A stretch of DNA of 64,000 nt from Camarhynchus parvulus (GCF_901933205.1 NC_044574.1:47153609-47217608); one strand, 5' to 3'. Shown: positions 1-14,700, counted from the stretch's first letter. The notes: generated by a model not told the origin, from the sequence alone. Numbers and translations are program-made.

Positions 1-3000
1 CCACCTTCAAAAGCCACAAGAGAAGCCACAACCTGGCTCCAGGGCTAACCGGCAGAAATTAGTAAAATCTTATGCTTTCAGCTAATCAACATAGAAAAGA
101 GATCTTTTTAATCAAAATTTCAGTGTTTGACTTAGCCACATCATGCTAGATTCCCTGAGAGGGGATTAAAGTTTTCAGTAAGAGACTAAAAAAGACAGTC
201 ACATTATAGTTCAGAAAATCAGTCTTTCACACAGATTTAGTACAGTCATTATTAATTTTTTTAAAACATCATGTCTTCCATCCAAATTGAGATGATGCAT
301 AGATCACTCTTTCTGTATTTAAATTTTGTTGATACTCTTGTTGATGGTATTTCCCTGTTATTAACTATGTAACTGAAAATTTATCCTTCATTCTAGTTGA
401 GGAATTCCACTACAACACAAACAAATCCTTCAATAAAGATGATGAGGAACTCTGCTGGCTCTAGTTTTAGCCCTATAAAAAAGGAGAGAAAGTCCTATAC
501 CTCAATTCTGCAAGATGATTCAATTTGAACAAATTAATAAATTTAGCTCCATCCCAGTCACATATCAGCAGCTTCATGTTGTTACCTATTAATGAGAGTC
601 TACTGTAATTGTTAAACTTTCTCCTACTCCCACAAATGACAATCAAACAAACATTTCACATACACATTCCACCTTTGGTCTTTGGTGCAAAACACGCTTT
701 GTTTATTTGTATCTTCATTTAAAGCCAAGCCACTGCATGTTAGTACTGGTAAGAATGTAAATCTCCAAACAATAAGGTATGATGATACATAACATTTAAT
801 GCACAGCTGTCTAAACACCATTAAGTGTTTACTCCAAAGTCATTGTCATCTCTGCCCACACCAAGAATATCAAATACAGCATAATCACAGTGCTATGACA
901 ACAACAGCCCCACAAAAGGCTGTCCATGGAACTCACTGGCATTTTGATGGATCAGTGAAACCTGGTATGCACCTGGCTATAAAATCAGTTGCTTTTGCAG
1001 AAGTTGCATTGCATGCACTGGTGTATTTATGCATGGAAATATTTGCCTGTGAACATACATATAGATGCCTATTTGCCCACCCTGCATCAAGATTAAATAT
1101 TCAAAAATACTAATTTTAATAATCACTGAACATTTTAAAATAGATTTTAAAGGACTTGACATTGCATAGATATCAGGAGAACTTATTCTCCCAATTACTG
1201 CGCAGGTTGGATCTTCAGAAGAGCCTAAGGGTCCAATGTGCATGGCAGAGATACAGGAGCTGGCTCTGTATGAATCCACTGAAGGTGTAAGACTCAAGAT
1301 GTGCTTCTCAGCAGGGTAAATCATCAGGTGTGGGTGCTCCATGTGAGCCCAATGAACTGCCTTTGCCATTGACCACCATGAGCTTCTCTCAAGCTGAGCA
1401 CAAACTCACTGTGAGCAGAATCAGGTCAATTAATCAGGTTAATTCAGCTTCTGAATATTCAGGCATCTGCAAACTTCTTCTGCTGTTGCTAAACTTCAAG
1501 CAGAATTGCTACTTAGCAAACTACAAAACTATTTCAGTTAGGAATGAGAACTTTGCATTGTGGAGATTAGCCTTGTATTTCAGTTTGCTTTAAATATTAA
1601 AAAGGCTCCAGCTATCTCCCAAACCTATCATTAGCAGGAATTCTCTTGGACCCTACTTGCTTAGATCACACACAGAACTTTCCAGCACTTCAGAGTTAAA
1701 GGAATCAATTTGCTAATACACCTCAGTAACTAGAGTGCCTCCACTGTTAGGGCATGGTTTTAGCTCCCAGGTACTGAGAGAAAATGGATTGAAATCAACT
1801 ACTGTATACAGACACATTTTTCCTGAGAAAAATCTGGACCACTGCCAAATGCAAAGTCACATCTTCACGGGCAAAGCATGAGGGGCAGTGTTATGGCAGG
1901 GTAACCTTATCAGAGACAGCTATGAATTGGAAGAGGCTGTCGTGATTGTGGTTAATTACCCAAACAAGAGGAGCATCTGCAGATGCTGCAACTGAAGCCA
2001 TTCTAGCTTACACATATACTGAAGTAATGCTTGTACTTCACACAATATTAGTTAGATTCTTACTGAAATTAAGAGGTCATTACTAGCATCAATTTTATAA
2101 TGTGAACCTGACTATTTGGAAACAGTTCAGAGAACAGCTAAATAGTATTAGTCAAGGCTTGGAAATGTGCCTCAGAATGAAAAGCTTAAGCACTTAATCT
2201 ATTTATTTTATCAAAGAGAAGGTTAAGATGTGACCTGATTATGGTTTATAAGTAGCTACACATGAACAGACTCCTCAGATTAGAGAGCCATTTACTCCAG
2301 CAGATAAATGCATGGCTAGAACCAAGGGCTGGGAAAAAGGTGAAAGTATAAACGTTTAAGTGAGATGAATTAACCATTATGGGTAAGATTTTTTTTTTTT
2401 TGGTACACTGGTGCACTTATCCGTCAAGCACTGTCTAAATATATATTTACCAGATGAAATTATATGGCCTGTTATCAGAAGAAAAGAACTGTCCTGACCA
2501 CCTGAGCGCTTAGAGAGCCTTCATATTATAGTGACATTTTCATTCAGGCTGCAAACTGATCAACACAAAGTATTGGGCAATTACACACCAGTAAGATGTC
2601 AGGAAAAGAAGGCAACTCCATTATCTCATTTATATTCTGTCTAAAATCAATTCCACTTTGAAGTACTGACGCACAAACGTAAATAAGCAAACCTGTCTGT
2701 ACATGCACGCATACACACACCCTCAGCAGTCTTGAAACAGTTTTGCAAAGTTTACAAACTTTGCTCACTATAAAACTCTGGCCTGAAGAACAATTTAACC
2801 AAGATATAAAATGAGAGCAGTAAGATCCATAACATTAAACAGTTGTGGCACCTTTTCTTTCCCTTGGCAGTATTAGTTTAACACAATGATCACAGGGTAA
2901 CATTAAGCTGTGTGACTGCTTCATGCTACAGTTTCTTTGTATACCTTTATTAGCACAGCAGCAAGAAAAACTATTTCACTCTTAAATTCTTCTGCATCAC

Positions 3001-3229
3001 TAAGATCTGCTTTGACAAAATAGCTCTGTCTTCCTTTGAACTCTCAATCCCTACTCAGAAAAACTGCCAAAGAGGATATCAGAATGCAAAAAACAGCATA
3101 ATGCATTTAAAAAACAAAGTCAAAGTAATTACTTTTGATCTGATTCCTGTGGAAAAAAACAGTTGAGGAGAGATGTTCTGAACCATGATATCCTGCATGG
3201 CCTTGTTTGGCTCTTTAAAATACATGCTT
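1..3229. other. Non-coding AT-rich stretch, no gene seen
   Basis: Open frames are short (130 aa at most), overlap on both strands and resemble no protein I know. The only structure noted is a perfect 14-base palindrome (gcatctgcagatgc) at 1973-1986 and a T12 run near 2391. No transposable-element boundary was recognised. Confidence 0.6.
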
Positions 3230-3305
3230 TAATAATAATATTATTATTGTTGTTGTTGTTGCTGCTGTTGTTGTTGTTAATAATTATAATAATAATCATC
3301 ATCAG
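3230..3305. repeat. Compound trinucleotide microsatellite (AAT/ATT, GTT, GCT)
   Basis: An aataataatatt run passes into (gtt)n interrupted by two gct units, then back into aataat/atc units. The left AAT/ATT part and the right TAATAATTATAATAAT part are partly complementary, so the tract could fold. It is a compound, interrupted array of the kind produced by slippage, and has no coding frame of note. Confidence 0.9.
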
Positions 3306-4329
3306 CATTGAGGATAGTCTAAAAATGATGACGATAATTTAATTCATAGAACTAATATTCTTAATCATGTTTGATAAAATATCATTTTTGTATTTGTGTA
3401 CGTCACTATTTCCTTAACTTTTATTTTCAAACAATGAAACTTCAACAGAGCATTACACTGCAACTGAAAGGTTAAAACTGAGTTTTTCCTGATAAGTCTG
3501 TTGAACCTGAAAGTGGAGAAGAGAGTCAGATGGCAGGCTTAAGAGACAAAAAAATGATGGAATAGAAATGCTGTGCTCTTCAACAGTTCAATCCAAGGAA
3601 TAACTACAACACAATGTACATCTCTTTAAGAGCAAGAAGTTAAAGAAATGCACAGGAGAAATAATAATATATTGTGTCTTTAGGTTTACAGATACAGACA
3701 ATACAGGGTTGAGTTGGGACATTTGGGACTGAGAAGAGCCAAAGGACTATACTACTGTAAGGAATTTACTCCTTAACTAATTATGGTTTGTGAGAAAATT
3801 ATAATGAGGAGGAGGATTTTAGTGTTCATGAGGACAATACTGGTGACATAAAGGCCAGCAGAAGCTGATGAAAATTCACATGGTGATAACACAGAGGCAC
3901 TCTACATCTGTGACGGGTTTTTGGGTGGAATGTGCCTGTAATTAAACCCTTCCACAGGGTATATACCATGTTGGTTTGGGCTTTGTTTTGTGCTTGGCTC
4001 CTGCATCTGCTTCAGTTTCATGACCGTCTTTTGTTCCCACACGCCTCCAGGAAATATGAATAAATATGGAAAATATGGATAAGCCTGTTCCCAAAGGGAT
4101 TTCCAATTTTTGCAGTTCTCTGTGCTCTTCTCTTCCTCTTTTACATAGATATATAATAATCTCCCCAAAAGGTAGAGAGGAGGTGATTCATTGAGATTTT
4201 CCTGGATGACAATACTCCTTTCTCTTTCTTCTATCTACCAAGCTATCTGACTAAGCCACATAACTTTTTAGGATTTAAGACAGAAAACCTGAGTGTTTCT
4301 TTGGAATGTGGTTAGCATATTTTTCATTT

Positions 4330-4332
<3 letters not shown>
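3306..4332. other. Non-coding, nothing recognised
   Basis: AT-rich sequence between two microsatellites. An 88-aa minus frame (3902-4168) has no recognisable domain. I see no repeat family here. Confidence 0.55.

Positions 4333-4373
<41 letters not shown>
4333..4373. repeat. (AT)n dinucleotide microsatellite
   Basis: About 41 uninterrupted bases of alternating AT, followed after a single C by a further short ATAT run to 4380. The tract is self-complementary and can extrude as a cruciform. It is likely to vary in length between individuals. Confidence 0.95.
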
Positions 4374-4379
<6 letters not shown>

Positions 4380-6890
4380 TTCAGAGTATAAGACCCATAA
4401 GTAGACAGACTAATCTTTAGTGACTTCATTATTTAAAACCTTGTTTTTCCATAATTTATGGCTGTATTCATGTGTTATTACTAGACAAATAAAATCAATA
4501 AAGATGTATGACAAAAGGAAAGGGGAATTTACTCTCAGCGACCCAGCAAATAAAAATAATACAGATAATGAAAAACAACAGTAAAATAAGTAATACAAGA
4601 AATACACTACCCAGTATAGGAGGCACAAATTGTGTTGCCTTTCCTCTGCACCTTCCCTCCCTTGCCAGAAGCTTATGCAGCACACTGTAAATGACACAGT
4701 TTTATGAAGGATGATACAGCATCATTGAAGTTATATTAAAAAAATATACTCTTGGCTCCAAACTGTGGTGTGCTTCACTCAATGAATTACAAGTGACAGC
4801 TCTTTCACTTTACCAAAAGGCCTGTTGTGTGAGACATTGTGCTGTTGCCTCGCTGGCCCTGTGAAATTCCATTTACAGTGTTTGCAGTGCTTCTGCTTTT
4901 GGAGTTGCAGCAGGATTACTGACAGAAGAATTAACCATCTTCATTTATAACAGTCACAGGACAAAGATATATAAATGAATCAAGGGTACTAACTTTTTTT
5001 AGCCTCTCAAAGATACCATCATAATGACAGCTGATCATTTGCTTACTCTATTTTGCATTCAGATCTTAGAATTATGCAAAAGAGACATGAAATCTTCTAC
5101 CAGGGTGACAATTATCTTACTGCTTCACCTTTGTTTCAGCAGAAACATGAAATATTCCACCTTCTTCATGCATTACTTCTAAAGAGAAACCAAGAACCAA
5201 AGTTACATGTAGCATAAATTACTCTTAAACAGAGGATTAAAATAACAACTTTCTATTGTTTCTATTATACTGTCAAGATATATTATAATCATGTCTTGGG
5301 TTACAATGGAAAACAGTACAAATAATTCTGCATACTGTGTTTCTAAAGTGCTAAAGCTAGGGAGTTGTTTTGTATTACTCATCTTTGGACAACTGTGGCA
5401 TGAACTTCCTCTGTACTGGGCCCAAGTTTCACTATAAGACATTTTCCTTACAGGCATTCAGTCATGAAAAGATGACAATTGAAATAGAGAGACACCACTT
5501 CTCTTTAAAGCATTAAGCTCCAATATTTAAGCCTCTTTTTTATGCTTCTAGCTTTCTTTGATATTAAATCCTTGTTCTTCCATTTGTGTCTACAAAAAAA
5601 AGGCAGCTGGTGCATAATATATTTTCTTCAAAAACTTAAGAATTATTATTTTTGTTGTAAAAAGCTCCATCTTCTTCCTTTAGGAAAAGTCACAAGGATA
5701 TCTGAGAGCACAGAAAGATATTTCAATACAGTTATTGATTGTATGGTCTTCCAGATATAACCCCAGTTATTTTTAGGCTGCTTTTTGTTGAAACAGAAAT
5801 TATTCTTATCAATTAAAAAAAATTATTTAGAAAGGCTGTACCACCAGGAAGTTGATCCAGTGATGTCTGAGATGGAAGAACCAAGCAGTACTTTGTTCTG
5901 TCCTTAGTGTCATTAATTAATCATGGCTGTGCTGCACAGCAGGACGTACTCATACTCAAGGCTGTACTAAGATCTGGTAGTGAGAATTGCCAAGATAAAC
6001 TAAATTGGCAATTCCCCACACAATGTCTCTCAAGTATCTTATGTATGTTAAAACAAGGCCTACTTAAACTCATCCTTACTTTTATCTGCATGTATCTTAA
6101 ACTCTGTAAGACCTTAAAAGGAATCTTCTAAGAAAGATTATAATAACTAAGACATTTTTATCCACCACTTCCTGGGAGAAAAAAAAAAATCAAACCCAAA
6201 CAATGGCCTATTTGTGAGGGGCCCTGCTGCATGTCCTTTTAGCTTTGATACTTCATGATCTATGACACTCCCTGCCTATCTCCATCTAGCAAGCGCCAAA
6301 AGGGGAGAATAAAACAGGCTGGTTTGACCTCCACATGCTTGTAACACTTTGTGACATTCAGTGTGGCCAAATCTCATGCTCCAGGGCTCCAGCCAGATGT
6401 TGGTGAGGTCAGTTCCCTCGACTTGGGCAGGCCTTCCCAAGGAGCATCAGAGACCAGGCACAGGTTCAAAGCAGACAAGATGAAGTGCCCCACTGTTCAA
6501 AAACTGCAGCAGGAATCCGCCTTTGGGATACCTGACTGGTGTGGGACCAGTTCACACGTCCAAGGCATTACTGATTATCAGACCATTCCAATATGAAAAG
6601 CCTCCCCCCATTTGAGATGAGCAAGGCCTTTGGTTTATTTCCTTATTCCCTCCTCCAGAACAGAATAGAGGTTTTCCTTGGAGCACTGGGATATATTCTA
6701 TTCAATCTGAACAATACAGAAAGCTCAGATGTTTACCAGTGCATTTGTTGCTGTTGCTTACTGCTCACAGCCTGCAGTTTCCAAAGGAATAAAATATTTT
6801 CATTATGCTCTCTGGTACTGCCTGTGATATACAGGAAGAGGTCAGCATAGGTTGTCTAGAAGTCTCTTCATGGCCTGACTATGAAACTTT
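4374..6890. other. Non-coding, nothing recognised
   Basis: Short frames only. The stretch 6350-6600 is somewhat richer in G and C than its surroundings and has an 81-aa plus frame, but no domain, splice pattern or repeat family was recognised. Confidence 0.5.
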
Positions 6891-6945
6891 GATATTAACT
6901 ACCATATTTTTTAAGGGGGATATTAACTATAGCATTTTTTAAGGG
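6891..6945. repeat. Two-copy tandem duplication, about 27-28 bp unit
   Basis: Copy 1 (6891-6918) and copy 2 (6919-6945) both begin gatattaacta and end with attttttaaggg, differing at a few bases. Direct abutment without a spacer indicates a local tandem duplication. Confidence 0.85.
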
Positions 6946-9900
6946 CTAATTCCAAATAATATTTTTTGTCCACATAACAGAAATTTAAATAATTTACTGC
7001 TCTAAGCTGCTGTTGTTTCCTTGAATACATGAATGTACATATGCATTTGTATATATATTGATCCACAGTTGTATGTTCACATGAATTAACACAGAAGTGT
7101 AACTAAACAGCATACACAACAAACTTTTTTTTTTTTTTTAATAAATTTGCCTTCTGGTTCCTGAAGCAGCTTAAACCAAAGAAAAACCATGGAGTAAATT
7201 GCCTATGGGTTTGCTCTCAAACAGCTCTCTGTGCTGGACAGAAGGGTAAGACATGAATCATCCAGTGCTCATCTACTCAGACCAAAACAATAATAGACAG
7301 TCTGAGAATTGCATCCAGCATCATTGCGGGAGCTCAGGAATTGTGTTCCTATCCCATGCCTCTGTTTTAAGAGGTTTTAGAAAATGGCAGTAAGTGCACT
7401 TGCTTTAGGCTAAATTTGGGGTTGAAAGGAACCAATTCAGAGGGAAACATGCTGAACAAATTAACTCCCTTCCAGTATTCTACTTAACCATTTTAATTAA
7501 TGTGAACATTGAAAAGTGCAAAGTCAGCTAGTTAGGACTGTTTATTCTGAGCATGCAACTTAACAAGAAGGTCAATTACAGAACCATAAGCAAGAAAATA
7601 TGTGCATGTGTGAAATGGTTCTTGATAGCATAAAATTATTTAGTGGTCCATTAAAAGCATCATCACTAAATACTCTCTGCCTTTAGATTTTGAACAGAAC
7701 TTGGTAATGGATTTATCTGCAACATTTCCTTGCTCAGGAGGTACAAATCTTGAGATTTTTACCAAGCAGGTATGCTGCCTGGTCCATAGAACAAAAAAAG
7801 TAGACAAGATTTCAAAGATAAAAAATGAAATTAGTCATTTGCACTAAGAAAGCACCAAAGAGGAAGAATGAAAGAATGCCACAGAATACAATCCCAGTCC
7901 AGTGTCTGTGGACCCATAAACTGGATTTTCACTGTTCCTCAAACAGAGAAATATCCACAAATCTATTACTAGTAGCATGTTTAAAAAAATAACTCTCACT
8001 TTATTCTCTCAGAGATCTTAGTTTTCACATCTCCTTTTTTGTTATTTTCAGACTTTTTTCCTTGTGTTAATCAATATATGTAACACCAAACAGTTCATGT
8101 TTCAAACCTTGATCTGCAAGGTAAAATTCATATATTAATGGCAATTTAACATATGTATCTCCAGGATCAGATCCTTCCCAGTGACCTTGACCTAAGTCAA
8201 CTATAGCACTTGTTGTTAAGAAATTGTAAACAAAACAAAAATTAGAATTACGGAAAGTTACATATATAATTTATATATTCAAGTTACTGAGAATTAATGT
8301 TCATGCAAATTCCTGCTGTCATTGCATACAACACTGCATTCTCTATCACATCTTGAGAAATATATGGAAAGTCATTTTGCTAAATATTACATAACAAGAA
8401 AATCCTTTTAGATCTTGTTTGCAATCTACACTTCACTTAGACATCTTATAATCACAAAAGCCATCCACAGAGAGGGATTTAAAAATCATTACTTTACAAT
8501 ACTTGTTTAATAGAAAGTGATGGCTTAAATGCTACAATATGTTCCTTGAATATCTTCACATTAAATGGGAATTGAACAAAAAGCTGCCTGGTCCTCTTCA
8601 AGGGCAAAGCCCACAAAGCTCCTCATTATCGTAATTTCCAATTTGGAAGCCAAACTAAATAACAAGAAGTAATTTGCCAATTAGAACTTCCTGCTCTTTT
8701 TCCCTTTAGTTCTTAAACACCATTCAGGGGCTGAACCAGTCAAACACTTTTAGCTTCAAAACTGCAACTGAAAGAATTTAATTTGTGTCTCTCCACGGTG
8801 AACCTGTCAAGAGGCAGCAGTGATGCATACCATGGCCCAACACAACAGTCACCCTTAAATACACAGAGAGTTCTCCATGTGCTTGCTCTGCCTCAGGTTT
8901 CCCTTAACCATTTCCTTCATTTTGCTTCCCTTAAAATATATGCACACTTTTCCAAACTTTAAGATTTCTCATCAATGACTTCTGACATATGGAACAGTCC
9001 CACAGACAAAATTCATCTTTTGTGTTCTAGAATCCTGTAACAAGTAAGAGGCACACAATGATAAAACCAACACAAAAGAGTGCTCAAAAGAAACAAGGTT
9101 CCATTCAGCCAGTGAAAGCCACAGAGACCAGATCACTCCAGAGAGATTTACAGCTTCAAAAACAAGACCATGTGTGAACTGTGCTACATGCTGTCCTGAG
9201 AATTAGAACGGTGACCAAAAAAATGAAAACTGTTTTACTTTTCAGAAGTTCATTTAAAATGTGTGCATGTAAGGCCAAGTACAGATAGAGACGAACAGCA
9301 ATGTTTAAGAGTGATGCTCATATCATGGACTATTTAAAAACTATCTGAAACAATCAAAAAAACAAAAGGCATTTTCTTAGGTAACAAGGTATTGTATTGT
9401 TATGAAAGTCTGCCATATATTTGGTTTTTAAGAAGATATGTAAATACTAAAACAAGGTACAATAAACATAGAGTTAAGATGTCTCTGCAGTTTTTATACA
9501 CTTATGGTAAAACAAATGCTAAATACTGAAAAAATGTTTTTTAAAATATTTTTGTCTCTATGTATATACTCTTTTAACAAAAGCCAACACAATTATTTGC
9601 TTAAAGGAAGGTATTTATTTTTCTCCTTTTACTGATTTATAGAAGATTTTCCCGTCACCTTTCAGATCAGCAGTTTGATCTAAAGAGAGTCCAGTACTTC
9701 CTGCAACAGTTCATTATGTGAGAATAATGAAGAGAAGGATCTAATAGCACACAGATCAAACTGCCTTTTGAGGTATCAGGGCCCTGAGGTCAGAACATCA
9801 CACTGCCACAATGGATCCCAAGGGAAAGAAAAAGTGTGCTATTTTGAAAGACATAAAAATTTAAAACGTTGTGCATTTGTGATTTTTAACTTAACTGTAA

Positions 9901-10239
9901 GCCCTTAAATCTCTCCTGCAACTGCCATGTCCATTATATTGACTATTTAAACAGCTTCTTCTCTTGCTCAGCCATTTCTGGCTAAACTCTCTGGTTTTGA
10001 CGAAAAAATTTCAGAATCTATTAAAAAGCTCCACAATGAGATACTTCCCTGACACATACTGTGTGAATAATATGGGATAGATTGCCCTGAACAGGTCTCT
10101 TTTTGGCCTTTATGCTGCTGTCTGTGCAACTGTTTTGTGGCGTAAACGGAAGACAACATTTGAGGGAGGCTGCAATAGAGGGAAATTCAGTCTAACCTAG
10201 TCTAACTTACACTGTACAGCTTGAGTAGCTGAACTGGGC
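6946..10239. other. Non-coding AT-rich stretch
   Basis: Contains a T15 homopolymer at 7125-7139. No frame longer than about 60 residues and no recognisable mobile element was found. The stretch 7150-9960 has almost no open frames of any size, so it is unlikely to be coding. Confidence 0.6.
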
Positions 10240-10294
10240 TTGAGAGAGATAGTAAGAAATGGCATTTTCTCTCATTGAGAGAGATAGTAAGAAA
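10240..10294. repeat. Tandem-spaced 20-bp direct repeat
   Basis: An exact 20-base repeat beginning ttgagagagatag occurs at 10240-10259 and 10275-10294, a 35-base period. A shorter nearby duplication (agtctaac twice) lies at about 10190-10207. Confidence 0.85.
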
Positions 10295-11567
10295 CGGTGG
10301 TAGATGGTGCAGAAAAAGGAACACCAGGACACATACATAAGTGCTATGTTTCCTGGTCACCTCCATGTACCATTAAACTTCACACAGCTAAATTGGCATG
10401 GACTTAAAAGTCAAAAAAAGGTACCTCAACAGCACTAGGCCTTGATCATTTCCCCACTGAAGTCTTCTCCAGCATGGGAACCTGCTGTTTTCTAGGTACA
10501 TGCAGCTTGTGTGACCGAAGAGATGTTCTGATTTGTAACACAGAGCATAAAATTAAGCACTCTTGCTGCATAGTCCAGTCAAAACATTCCTTCCCTTATT
10601 AAACCTCACAGAGGCATGTGGATAACAAACCACTGCCTAGCAATCATACCTAACACATAAGGCTGTGTTATATATAAAGAAATCTGAAATGTACTCTGAG
10701 ACAAGAGACTAAGGGTTTGCACTACAACACTTAAATTGCATCTCTTTCAGTCAAATTCTACATTCAGCCTCCTGGCAAGAGGCACAACCAGAAAAGGAAG
10801 GGAAAAAAAAATAAAAAAGCAAAGCATGACCAAGAACATTTAACTGGTCTACAAGATGATAAAAATGTCATTAAATCACCTCCACTTAAATATATATTAT
10901 ACCAGATTATAAGTGGCAACCTCATTTACAGATGAATTCTGATGGGAAAGATGAAATATAACCTCTGGTCACGTCAAACTAGAGCCTAATACAAAAAGCT
11001 GGGAAAAAACAAAAGTTCATTCATAGACCATCAAGATAATATAACTATATACTTCAAGATCAGCCTTGTTGCAAACACTTTGAAAAACAGCTAAGCCCAG
11101 TGCAGTTCTAAAAATAATAAAAAAATAGGCTTCTTGAATTTCAAAAGTCTTTGGCAGTTCTCCTCAATTCAGTTAATCAACTAATACCTCCTAAGAGTTC
11201 TTCTGAGACATCTAAAAATCCCATTTTCAGTGTACGCAAGGAATTATGACTCAGTAAGATAGGACCCAGGAGTGAATCCATGAAACAGCACTTTGTTTGG
11301 CAAAAAGATAAATATATCTACTTGAAGAAACATCTTTCCAACTTTCTAATTTATTTTAACAGCATGCATCAGAAATAGTTCAGTTCAAAAAGAGAATGAG
11401 CAGGGGAAATGTAATTACATGCTAAAAAAGGAAGTAACTTCTCTTAGTATACTCTGAACCTCCAAGGAACAAACTTCACAGCATGCTGAAGTCACAGACA
11501 AATATATAAATCCTTATACTAATATTCACTAGAAACCATACCCCATGAAAGCACTAGATATTACACC
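10295..11567. other. Non-coding, nothing recognised
   Basis: AT-rich, no open frame of note and no repeat family recognised. Confidence 0.55.
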
Positions 11568-11714
11568 CAGAGATCTCAAAGTACATTATCAGTTAAGGCA
11601 ATATCCCAGGTCCATATGACATGAGCATTAGTACACCAATTTTCAGTGTAGGTAAAAGGACAATGAAACTGGTTTTTCTATTTCTTAACTAAAGAAAAGT
11701 AATTCACTATGGTC
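11568..11714 (-). repeat. Ancient MIR-like SINE fragment, copy A of a diverged pair
   Basis: Read on the plus strand this follows the order expected for a reversed MIR-type element: a gatctcaaag...acatta start, a block like 'cca(a)ttttcag', a 'gaaactg' block, then '(a)aaagtaattcactatggtc', comparable to the 'aagtgacttgcccaaggtc' segment of reversed MIR. A second copy lies in the same orientation at 17066-17220. By eye the two differ at about a dozen aligned positions plus two indels, so they are far closer to each other than either is to the remembered MIR pattern. The family assignment is from memory, whereas the pairing of the two copies is read directly from the sequence. Confidence 0.6.
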
Positions 11715-14700
11715 TTACATTCTGAAAACAAGTGTTTGCCAAGTTAAGGACAGCAGTGGGCAAACTCCCTTGAACCAAATGAGTAGATTTGAAAAAGCCA
11801 AAAAAAGAACTCAATAATGGCTATTTTCTATGCCACACACTGCACAACTTCTAAACAGGTATCATCAGTTTCACATTTAAATGACTTCGCTGTCACATAA
11901 TCCAGCATCATTCAAAATACTTTGCCATTTTCCTATCAGACAGCTATGAATTAATGGGACAACACCCAAAGCTGTTCATAGCAACTCACTCATCAATTAA
12001 CAGAGATTTTAAATGAAATCTGTCAGGCTGTGAAATCTTTCTACCTAGAAGTTCAGGGAAGGTTTTATAAAAGCAAGCATTTTAATGCTTCATTCCTATA
12101 ATATGCTTCATATGGCCAACCTTGACTTCGACACAAAATGTGCAAATCTATGAAGCCCAAACCAGGACTCCTCCAGCTCTCTCTACCATACTGCAAGTGT
12201 GACAAGAATATTCAAGGCACTTTTTCTGACTCATGCCTGCAGTTCATTTGGCTGATGGAAACACACAGTGATAACCTTGGCCCACAAGAGGGCTTCAAGA
12301 GCAATTAGGAACACATTCAAAATGCCACAGCAATGAAGTGATAAAATTAAACAAACGCTAGAACACCATGCTATGAGGTGTGAACTGGTTTACACCACCA
12401 AGGGCCAAGGCCACGTATTCTCCAAGTCTTTCCTAAACCACAACGCAGACTGCCCCCCATCCCATGCGTGGGCAAGATGGAGAAATCTGAGGGGGAAGAA
12501 GGCAGCCAGCATTGCACTGCCTCCCTTTGCCAAAACCTCACAGAAACATCTCTCTGGGTGGCCCATATGCACTGGTCTTCATTTCTAGGGATGGTATGCA
12601 CCAGGGAAATCCACAAGAGGAAACACGTAGGTTGCTACAAAATGGCCTTTCATGACTATTGTGCATTCCTGGTATCAAACTTACTCCTACAGTGTATTAA
12701 ATGGGGAAAATTGCTCACAAATGGGAAGTACCTGTCATACAGGTTCAGCCTTATAGTTTTTCACACATAATATGGAACCAACTGCAACGTTTTTATTGTG
12801 TCAATTAAAAACATTCTCTGCAAAACTCATAATATGGTGTATAAACACTAAATACACTTAGCAATACATTTACATAAAAAGCAATATTCACTCTTTTCTG
12901 TCCTTTACTGTGTAAAATGGTTTGGTGGTCCAATTCCTCAGGAACACCTGTTAGCCACACAAAAACCACCATCATAATTTGGAGTTTATTGGCAGCCTGA
13001 GCAGGGAGGCCAATGACCAGCATGAAGAATGAATTGCCCTCAGAATCCTGGAAAAGTGTCATTCTGCAATGCAGCTGAGGCACATTGGCAGAAGCTGGCT
13101 GTACTAAACCTGTCCTGACAATGAACATTCCTATTCAGTAAAAATGATTAAAAAACACCCACAAATACAGCTTTGCTCAAGGAACCACACAAGCAAAACA
13201 CAAACAACTGTTGACTTCAGCACAGGTGTCCAGGTCGTATCATATCTCTTCTTAACTCAATTCCAGTAAAGCCAAAGACACAGGGTATGAACAGCTAGAG
13301 GGAATGTTCTCAGACGGCACCCACCTTAGTCACATCTGCTCAGAAAACCCACAGCCTGTTAACTTTCACTGTCTGGACCATTTTGGACAGCAAACCTAGA
13401 ACTGACGCTGGCTCCTAATGCTATGTGCAGGTCCCACACCTTCATTAATTCACTTTTTTTAAAACAAAAACAGTGACAAGCTGATGAATAGGGTCTTCAG
13501 GATCTTTACTTTAGGAGCCATGGAAAGAGATTATGTTTTGCTGTGACTGCAAGCATCCTAATATAAATATTGCTAGGTACAGTATTAGAGGATCTATGAC
13601 TCAAGACCAGATATTGCTGATGGTTAATACTGTATTTGGAGAACAGTCTTAACTCAGAACTAAGTCATATTCAGCTCACATTTGTTAAGGAATTAAGTTA
13701 TTCAGCATTTAATTTCAAATATTTTATAGGGTAAGCTACTTTTTTCCATGTATGATGCTTGTCTCCACTTAGCATTTAGAGATAATGTCCATGCTTTGAA
13801 GCATGTTTGTTTCATAATCCATAAAAAGTTCATTAAAAAGCATAATTACCATATATGTAAAACTGGCTGCATAATTATTATTTGCAATTAAGAAATTGTT
13901 TTAATAATGAACTTGGGGAAAATTCATTAGCCTCAATGTTTATTTTGTTAATATCCTAGAGATGATGTTCCACTGGGATAAAAGTTAAATTAGTTAGGAC
14001 TCCCTGGACTTCAGACTTCACATTACACACTTAAGAGCAGAACAAAGAGTTCCACTAGCTTCAGTAGTGCAGGAATTAATAATGTAAAAAATACATAGGA
14101 GAACAGACCAAATACCATTTTGAAATAATTGCTACCCCACCAATGAATGCTACTTTTAAAATATTGAAACTACTAGTTCCAATAGTTAAACTCTGTAATT
14201 TAGTGAATCATTTAATTCTCAAATAAAGTGTTTTCATCTCATACTGTATCTCTCAGTATCAGTATTTTAAAGAACACAAATACTAGAATTGAAACATTTA
14301 ATCAAAATAAAGAAATGAAATTACATGACTGCTTCAAAAATGAATACAAATAAAACTGAGTCAACTACATCACCTGAAATATTATTTTAATGCCCTAATA
14401 AGTATAAATATATTTATCTAGATATTTACCAACATTCTCTTTCTGAAGAATCTATGCACTGAAAACAAGGGTGCCTGGGTACTTACGCCCATCTGGCTTA
14501 CAAAAAATGAAAGATCACCCAGAAAAATGCAGCATCTATCAAGGGTTTTTCGAAGCAGAAATACTTGTATTTGAAGAAATAATCAGCATGCTTTATTACA
14601 GACTGAAAATGGACCAATTGCCACTTCCGCTAGAGTAAAATGAGAGCAGGCTTGAAATAATCTTTCAGCAGTTTGGTGATGGTACCGCTGGATGTGACAC

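Noticed and set aside
12373..12770. Cluster of overlapping 60-100-aa frames on both strands
   Set aside because: Openness in several frames at once reflects local C/G composition. No frame resembles a protein and no splice pattern supports one.
14487..14496. Possible 6-10-base minus-strand microexon before a strong GTAAGT donor (14486-14481)
   Set aside because: The donor is good and a T-rich tract precedes it, but the acceptor is ambiguous (AAG or CAG) and so tiny an exon cannot be supported without transcripts.
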